Positions 32,618 to 36,186 of a stretch of 36,186 nucleotides of DNA are shown here, in pieces (position 1 is the stretch's first letter; each line of letters begins with the position of its first letter). The DNA comes from Streptomyces sp. NRRL S-337 (GTDB lineage Bacteria > Actinomycetota > Actinomycetes > Streptomycetales > Streptomycetaceae). Both the position numbers and the translations under genes were made by a program. The notes below the pieces were generated by a model. That model ran no database searches and was not told the DNA's origin. It was given only the letters and a program-made list of their open reading frames with translations. The DNA lies in contig NZ_JOIX01000076.1 in the NCBI RefSeq assembly GCF_000720175.1, forward strand, positions 1 through 36,186, in the 5' to 3' direction.

Positions 32618-32825
32618 CCGCTACATCCGCTACATCCGCTACATCGCAGGTCAGGGGCCCCTTTTGTGTAGCGGATAGGCACGATGTAGCGGATAGGTTC
32701 CGCTACGCGGGGCGGGCGACGGTCAGGTGGGGTGTAGCGCTGCTGTCCGCTACATCGCGCGTATCCGCTACATCCGCACCGTCGCTGACCTGGGGTGTAG
32801 CGGGTGTAGCGGATGTAGCGGATGT
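32618..32825. repeat. iteron-like array of the 9-mer CCGCTACAT
   Basis: Three head-to-tail copies of CCGCTACAT sit at 32618-32644. Isolated copies or near copies follow at 32667-32674 (inverted), 32684-32692 (inverted), 32700-32706, 32733-32739 (inverted), 32747-32755 and 32765-32773. Three head-to-tail inverted copies close the array at 32795-32821, with a partial fourth. AGGTCAG (32648-32654) and CTGACCT (32785-32791) are also mirrored. The array spans the xis-DUF3631 gap and the last 120 bases of the DUF3631 gene, where it is translated as Ser-Ala-Thr and Ala-Asp/Val repeats. It may be a replication origin or a partner-protein binding array. Confidence 0.85.
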
Positions 32826-33929
32826 GGGGGAAGGGGGCGGGCAGTAGCGCAGCCACGCGTCGGCGAGGTCTTCGGCGTAGTAGCCCTTGGGGACGCCGGA
32901 TGAGGTACGAATGGATCGGGGTTTGACGGCCTTGTTGTCGGCGGTGGGGTAGTCGGAGAGCATCTTGGCCAGGGCGCGGCTGGTGAGCGGTCGGCCATTC
33001 ATGTCGCCCCAGGGTGCGTCCTCCAGGCTGTGGAGGATTGCGAGGATGGCGGTGGTCGGCATGCGGTCGGCGCCGCGGAAGACGTGGTCACGCAGGTCGG
33101 TGAGGAGGCGGACTCCGATGGAGGCCGCGTCGTCGTCCTTGGCTGCTGCGACGAGCTCGACACAGGCGGCGCGGGCCCGCTCGGGCCAGGTGCCGCCGGC
33201 GGCCTCGGCGACGGCGAGCAGTGGTTCCCATACGTCCGCGGGCCGGTCAGAGATGCCTTCGGGAAGCTGCGGCCAGGCGTCAGTGACTCGGTCGCGGACC
33301 TGGTCGGCCCAGGCGGCGAGGCGCTCGCCGAGTGCGTGGCCTTCCTTTTCGTGGATGCGCTGGCGGTAGGGCTCGACCTTTTCGTTGGGGGCCCGCTTGC
33401 GCATGCGGACGATGATGGAGCGGGTCAGGATCGTGTCCGGCAGGGAACCCAGACCGGCCACGGCTACCGCGCAGAAGGAGGGGAAGGGGGTGGCAGTCTG
33501 GTTGGAGCCGTCGCCGACGCATCGGAGGCTGTTGGCGCCGCGGCGGTAGCCGGAGTTGAGGAAGGCCCGTAGTTCCTCGTTGCCGTTGGCCTTGGGGCCG
33601 TAGATGGTGTCGATCTCGTCGAAGAGGATGGTCGGCCGGCCCTCCTCGGCGGAGACGACGCGGAAGAGGGCATTGGCAGAGGGGTTGACGGTCATCAGCG
33701 GCCGGGGCACCAGGGTCTCGACGATCTCCAGAGCCCGGGACTTGCCGCTTCCCGGCTCGGGGGAGAGGAAGGCGAGGCGTGGTGTGGAGTCGAAGCAGTC
33801 GAAGAGGTGGGCGTGGGCGTCCCACAGGGCCACGGCGACGTAGGCGGCTTCGCGGGGGAACTTGTTGAACCGGCGGTGGAAGAATTCGACTTCGTCCAGC
33901 AGGGCGGAGCCGTCGATGGGCTCGGTCAT
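32703..33929 (-). CDS. DUF3631-domain AAA-type ATPase
   Basis: 408 residues from the ATG at 33929 (AAGGAAA site). Walker A is PEPGSGKS at 57-64 with Lys63; Walker B is ILFDEID at 101-107; NSGYRRG and an Arg-rich sensor region follow. DUF3631 (about 190-375) covers LPDTILTRSIIVRMRKRAPNE to the IRTSSGVPKGYY end. Such proteins pair with Prim-Pol enzymes as replicative helicase-like partners in actinomycete elements. The last 40 or so residues (TSATSATPATPQVSD..., DVADTRDVADSSATPH) are low-complexity and encoded by the iteron array. Its start overlaps the upstream small gene by four bases. Confidence 0.85.
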   Translation of the reverse strand: MTEPIDGSALLDEVEFFHRRFNKFPREAAYVAVALWDAHAHLFDCFDSTPRLAFLSPEPGSGKSRALEIVETLVPRPLMTVNPSANALFRVVSAEEGRPTILFDEIDTIYGPKANGNEELRAFLNSGYRRGANSLRCVGDGSNQTATPFPSFCAVAVAGLGSLPDTILTRSIIVRMRKRAPNEKVEPYRQRIHEKEGHALGERLAAWADQVRDRVTDAWPQLPEGISDRPADVWEPLLAVAEAAGGTWPERARAACVELVAAAKDDDAASIGVRLLTDLRDHVFRGADRMPTTAILAILHSLEDAPWGDMNGRPLTSRALAKMLSDYPTADNKAVKPRSIRTSSGVPKGYYAEDLADAWLRYCPPPSPTSATSATPATPQVSDGADVADTRDVADSSATPHLTVARPA

Positions 33930-34246
33930 GCGGCTTTCCTTGTCTCGCAGGTGGCGGGGCGGCGCCAGGGGCAGGAGGAGCGGTGCGCGTCGTGCTCTTC
34001 GATCAGGGAGAGCACCTTGATGCGTCCGACGGCGCTGCGGTCCCGGCCGCAGCAGCACGTGGAGGTGGCGGTGGGGATGGCGCCGCGGGGTGCGGTGATG
34101 TGCAGCCAGGCGATGGGGTGGCGTCCGTCGCCGGTCGGGTGCGGGTCAGAACTTTGAAAGGACGCCCTTCGGGCGGCGTCCTTCGGGCCGCTCACCCCAG
34201 CTTGCTGCTGGGTGCTGGTGGCGAGCTGCGGGCCAAGGATGGTCAC
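33926..34246 (-). CDS. small Cys/His protein of the replication module
   Basis: 106 residues, GTG start with GGAGGG five bases upstream. Its start overlaps the Prim-Pol stop (GTGA) and its stop overlaps the DUF3631 start (ATGA), so it sits translationally coupled between them. The C-terminal half has Cys64-Cys66, His85, His88, Cys92 and Cys100, spaced like a possible zinc site (TCCCGRD, then EEHDAHRSSCPW). No family is recognised. The frame remains open far upstream to 36175, but that is a by-product of high GC. Confidence 0.65.
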   Translation of the reverse strand: MTILGPQLATSTQQQAGVSGPKDAARRASFQSSDPHPTGDGRHPIAWLHITAPRGAIPTATSTCCCGRDRSAVGRIKVLSLIEEHDAHRSSCPWRRPATCETRKAA

Positions 34247-35121
34247 GCTGCCCTCCCTGGGCCGCTGTGGAGTCCGCGGGTGACGGCGCGGTGGGCGTAG
34301 GGCTCGGGGACGCCGACGGCTACGGCCGCCTCCACGATCTGCCGGCCGAGGGCGTCCAGGTCGCAGGGACCAGGGCACTTGGCGTGCTGGGCGGCGATGA
34401 ACTGTGCCACCCCGAACGCCTGTGAGCCGGCACCGGATTCGGTGTGGCTGCGGACCATGGCGAGTCCGCGCTCCAGGCCGGTGAGGACGAACCGTGGGGT
34501 GTGGCGGCAGCCGGTAGCCACGGTGCGGTCCCAGGTGGCGTGCTTGTGGAGGGAAGAGACCACGCCCCCGCGGGCGGGGGTGGTCTCTTCCTTCACAACC
34601 AGGGCGCGGACGGCCGACGGCAGATCGATCAGGACTCCGGTGCCGGGGCTGAGCCAGCGGGCATAGGTGGAGCGGGACTTGATGTCCACTCCAGGACGTA
34701 CGGCGTTGGCGGACGGCATGGTGCCGCGATAGATCCAGTGCTCTCCCCGCGTGGTCGCCACTGTGCGCGTGGCGGGCAGGGTCTGACGGGCCCAGTCGAC
34801 GGACGCGGGGTTGTCGAGGTCGAGGACGGTGAGCCCGGCCCCGGCGGGGTGGTAGGCGACCGCTACCGCCTGCCGCCACGCCTGCTCCCACCCCGGAGAG
34901 GTGAGCACGGCGAGGTCGGTGGTGGCGGCGGCCCAGGCGTGGCACGGCCGCGGGCAGCGGCAGGGGCCGGCGGCCTTCATGTGCGGGCGGTCCCCGCAGG
35001 CGCTTCCCGTGCACTGCGGGCAGTTGTAGAAGGGCCGCTTTCCCCGCCGCAGCGGGAGTACCGGGACGCCGTGGGCGGCGAGATTCAGCGCGGTTCGCCG
35101 GATGTCGGTGGATTGGGTCAT
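34243..35121 (-). CDS. bifunctional DNA primase/polymerase (Prim-Pol)
   Basis: 292 residues of the archaeo-eukaryotic primase-polymerase family. Start pattern RRTALNLAAHGVPVLPLRRGKRP is typical. The catalytic acidic pair is Asp101 and Asp103 in LTVLDLDNP; the VDIKSRSTYARWLSPGTGVL segment is the usual third motif. A Cys-rich insertion at 34-60 (NCPQC, C, H, CRCP, C) may bind zinc. It is predicted to prime and copy element DNA together with the DUF3631 ATPase, the RepPP replication type of actinomycete integrative elements. The C-terminal part (about 190-290) has no separate recognisable helicase. Confidence 0.88.
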   Translation of the reverse strand: MTQSTDIRRTALNLAAHGVPVLPLRRGKRPFYNCPQCTGSACGDRPHMKAAGPCRCPRPCHAWAAATTDLAVLTSPGWEQAWRQAVAVAYHPAGAGLTVLDLDNPASVDWARQTLPATRTVATTRGEHWIYRGTMPSANAVRPGVDIKSRSTYARWLSPGTGVLIDLPSAVRALVVKEETTPARGGVVSSLHKHATWDRTVATGCRHTPRFVLTGLERGLAMVRSHTESGAGSQAFGVAQFIAAQHAKCPGPCDLDALGRQIVEAAVAVGVPEPYAHRAVTRGLHSGPGRAA

Positions 35122-35158
35122 GCTGGATGTCTCCAGTTCTCTGAAGAGGGGCTGGTGC

Positions 35159-35201
35159 CGGGGCGACCGCGGTTCTTTGGCGAGATGCGGCGGTCGCCCC
35201 G
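35159..35201. terminator. 12-bp stem hairpin between ssb and the Prim-Pol gene
   Basis: Bases 35159-35170 and 35190-35201 are perfect complements (12 bp) with a 19-base loop, eight bases after the ssb stop and 38 bases before the Prim-Pol start on the same strand. There is no T-tract. It could partly terminate transcripts so that SSB exceeds the polymerase, or protect the ssb mRNA end. Confidence 0.5.
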
Positions 35202-35208
35202 GGCGCCG

Positions 35209-35691
35209 TTAGAACGGGGGTTTGTCGTCGAACGACGAGCCCGAAGCCGCCGGGCTGCCGGCGGCGGGCGGGGCGGAGAGGTCGCTGGCCCAGGGGTCGC
35301 CTTCGGTCGATGCGGAACCGCTGCGCTGGGTGCGTTCGACGGTGGCGGTGGCGAAGAGCAGGCTGGGGCCGATGTCGTCGACTTCCACCGCGAGCATCGA
35401 GCGGTTCTCGCCCTCCGGGGTCTGCCAGTTGTGCTGGCGGATGCGGCCGGACAGGACCACGCGGGAGCCCTTGGTGAGGCTGTCGGCCACGTGCTCGGCC
35501 AGCTGGCGCCACGCGGCGCACCGGAAGAACGCGGCGGTGCCGTCCTTCCACTGCCCGGAGGTCTTGTCGTAGGTGCGCGGGGTGGAGGCAACGGTGAACT
35601 TCACCAGCGCTGCACCGGAGGTGGTGTACTTCAGTTCCGGGTCGGCGGTGAGGTTGCCCGTGATGGTGACGGGGGTTTCTCCGAACGACAT
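35209..35691 (-). CDS. ssb: single-stranded DNA-binding protein
   Basis: 160 residues. OB-fold at about 1-112: ETPVTITGNLTADPELKYTTSGAALVKFTVAS, FFRCAAWRQLAEHVADSLTKGSRVVLSGRI, and the aromatic QHNWQTPEGENRSMLAVEVDDIGPSL. A Ser/Ala/Pro-rich tail follows and ends in the acidic tip FDDKPPF, which recruits replication partners. AAGGAG precedes the ATG. It is an element-coded paralogue belonging to the replication module upstream of Prim-Pol. Confidence 0.95.
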   Translation of the reverse strand: MSFGETPVTITGNLTADPELKYTTSGAALVKFTVASTPRTYDKTSGQWKDGTAAFFRCAAWRQLAEHVADSLTKGSRVVLSGRIRQHNWQTPEGENRSMLAVEVDDIGPSLLFATATVERTQRSGSASTEGDPWASDLSAPPAAGSPAASGSSFDDKPPF

Positions 35692-35712
35692 GCGGGTCTC
35701 CTTCTTCTCGAT

Positions 35713-36010
35713 TCAGCTGTTGCGGTGGTAGGTGGCGAGCTGGGCGTCTAATCCGTCGTCGTCCCCGCTGTCGCGATAGCGGCGGCACGGTGCGCCCGGG
35801 GGCCCCGCGGGCGTTGGTGCCGGTCGGCCGGGCGGCCATCAGGTGGATGGGGCCGCCGTGCTTGCATGCGTAGCCGTTGTGTTCCCGCGGGCAGCGTCCT
35901 TCGGACTTGGCGTGGCACTGGCCGCACGCTCCGGTGCACTGGCAGCGCCAGGCGGCCGCCGTCATGACGGCGCGGAACACCGTTGCGGCGGCGATCGGTT
36001 CGGACTTCAT
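35713..36010 (-). CDS. Cys-rich small protein, apparent one-base frameshift
   Basis: It starts at the ATG at 36010, which overlaps the stop of the cytosine methyltransferase (ATGA). Residues 1-60 hold Cys23, 25, 29, 32, 40 and 49 (WRCQCTGACGQCHAK, GRCPREHNGYACKHGGPIHL), a likely zinc-binding module often found in actinophages. As written, this frame never stops before 33926. Reading the G5 run at 35798-35802 as four G restores a frame ending ...GAPCRRYRDSGDDDGLDAQL... with TGA at 35713-35715, 21 bases before ssb. So there is a sequencing error, a mutation or a +1 frameshift. The restored part contains a TTA codon. Function unknown. Confidence 0.55.
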
Positions 36011-36186
36011 GCCGCCCACCCCCACCGCTCCTGGCTGGTGTGGGCCGGGGTCAGGAAGTGGATGGCGGCTTCGGCCTGCTGGGGCACGACGCCGTTGCCC
36101 AGGGCCCGCAGTTGCTGGGTTCGGGTCAGTTCGGGTACGTCGGTGACGTGGCCGGCGGTCAGGCCCATCAGCCATTCCACGAACGG
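36007..36186 (-). CDS. DNA (cytosine-5-)methyltransferase, C-terminal end (partial)
   Basis: The last 59 codons and stop of a gene that runs off the right edge. It reads PFVEWLMGLTAGHVTDVPEL, then LRALGNGVVPQQAEAAIHFL. ALGNGVVPQQ is conserved motif X of cytosine-5 DNA methyltransferases, and FVEWLMG is the usual sequence just before it. Catalytic PCQ and ENV motifs would be outside the window. It may protect the element from host restriction. The stop overlaps the next ATG by four bases. Confidence 0.85.
   Translation of the reverse strand, partial: PFVEWLMGLTAGHVTDVPELTRTQQLRALGNGVVPQQAEAAIHFLTPAHTSQERWGWAA

Larger units (their letters stand above)
30893..36186. mobile_element. left end of an integrative element (AICE- or prophage-like)
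   Basis: From an integrase next to the chromosomal methyltransferase, all genes run on the minus strand: int, xis-like, DUF3631 ATPase, small Cys/His protein, Prim-Pol, SSB, Cys-rich protein, cytosine methyltransferase. The int gene is visibly AT-richer than the flanks. Integration, excision and replication modules are in the order typical of actinomycete integrative elements with a RepPP-type replicator. No transfer (TraB/FtsK) or phage structural gene is within the window, so conjugative element versus prophage remains open. The left boundary lies somewhere in 30893-31112; the right end is outside. Confidence 0.75.

Noticed and set aside
33926..36175. 749-codon open frame spanning the element's replication genes
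   Set aside because: It runs through ssb and the Prim-Pol gene in another frame. Only its two ends correspond to plausible genes; the middle is shadow.

Overview
This window looks like Streptomyces chromosome, or a close relative. It is very GC-rich with strong third-position GC bias, has many GTG starts and GGAGG-type ribosome sites, and carries typical Streptomyces families such as DUF1275, DUF2690, a standalone type ISP C-terminal domain and a phospholipase A1-like SGNH esterase. All identities come from reading the sequence; no searches were run.

Left part (1-11.6 kb) is metabolism and regulation. A repeat-rich left edge is followed by a TetR regulator divergent from hmgA (homogentisate dioxygenase, tyrosine catabolism), with a promoter and overlapping palindrome between them, and a GntR gene downstream of hmgA. 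A LysR regulator diverges from a two-gene NmrA-like reductase / ABM-domain operon, with four alternating half-sites between them. Next come an MFS transporter, an orphan type ISP restriction-modification C-domain protein, a second TetR, an 87-residue unknown protein with its own terminator, a secreted SGNH lipase and a DUF1275 membrane protein.

Middle part (11.8-24.3 kb) is a cell-envelope glycan region. It holds a small membrane protein, a CelD/FemAB-type GNAT protein, two GT2 glycosyltransferases, a polysaccharide deacetylase, and a 1163-residue protein that joins a Wzx-like flippase to a second polytopic membrane domain and contains a rare TTA codon. It continues with a convergent membrane-anchored glycoside hydrolase, a secreted SH3-type protein, a Tat-exported propeller-like protein and an XRE/DUF2690 regulator. 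The likely shared theme is synthesis, export and trimming of a surface polysaccharide, possibly under bldA control.

Right-middle (24.3-30.9 kb) has, all on the minus strand, a GIDE-domain membrane protein, pirin, dimethylargininase, a short GntR regulator, asparagine synthetase AsnB and a SAM methyltransferase. A 550-bp palindrome built from 60-bp repeats separates asnB from the methyltransferase gene; a related copy lies at the left edge of the window.

Right end (about 30.9 kb to the edge) is the left end of an integrated element: tyrosine integrase (AT-richer than the surroundings), excisionase-like protein, a dense 9-bp iteron cluster overlapping the 3' end of a DUF3631 ATPase gene, a small Cys/His protein, a primase-polymerase, SSB, a Cys-rich small protein with an apparent frameshift, and the C-terminus of a cytosine-5 DNA methyltransferase. 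This resembles an actinomycete integrative element with a Prim-Pol (RepPP-type) replication module. Its right end is outside the window and no tRNA target is visible.
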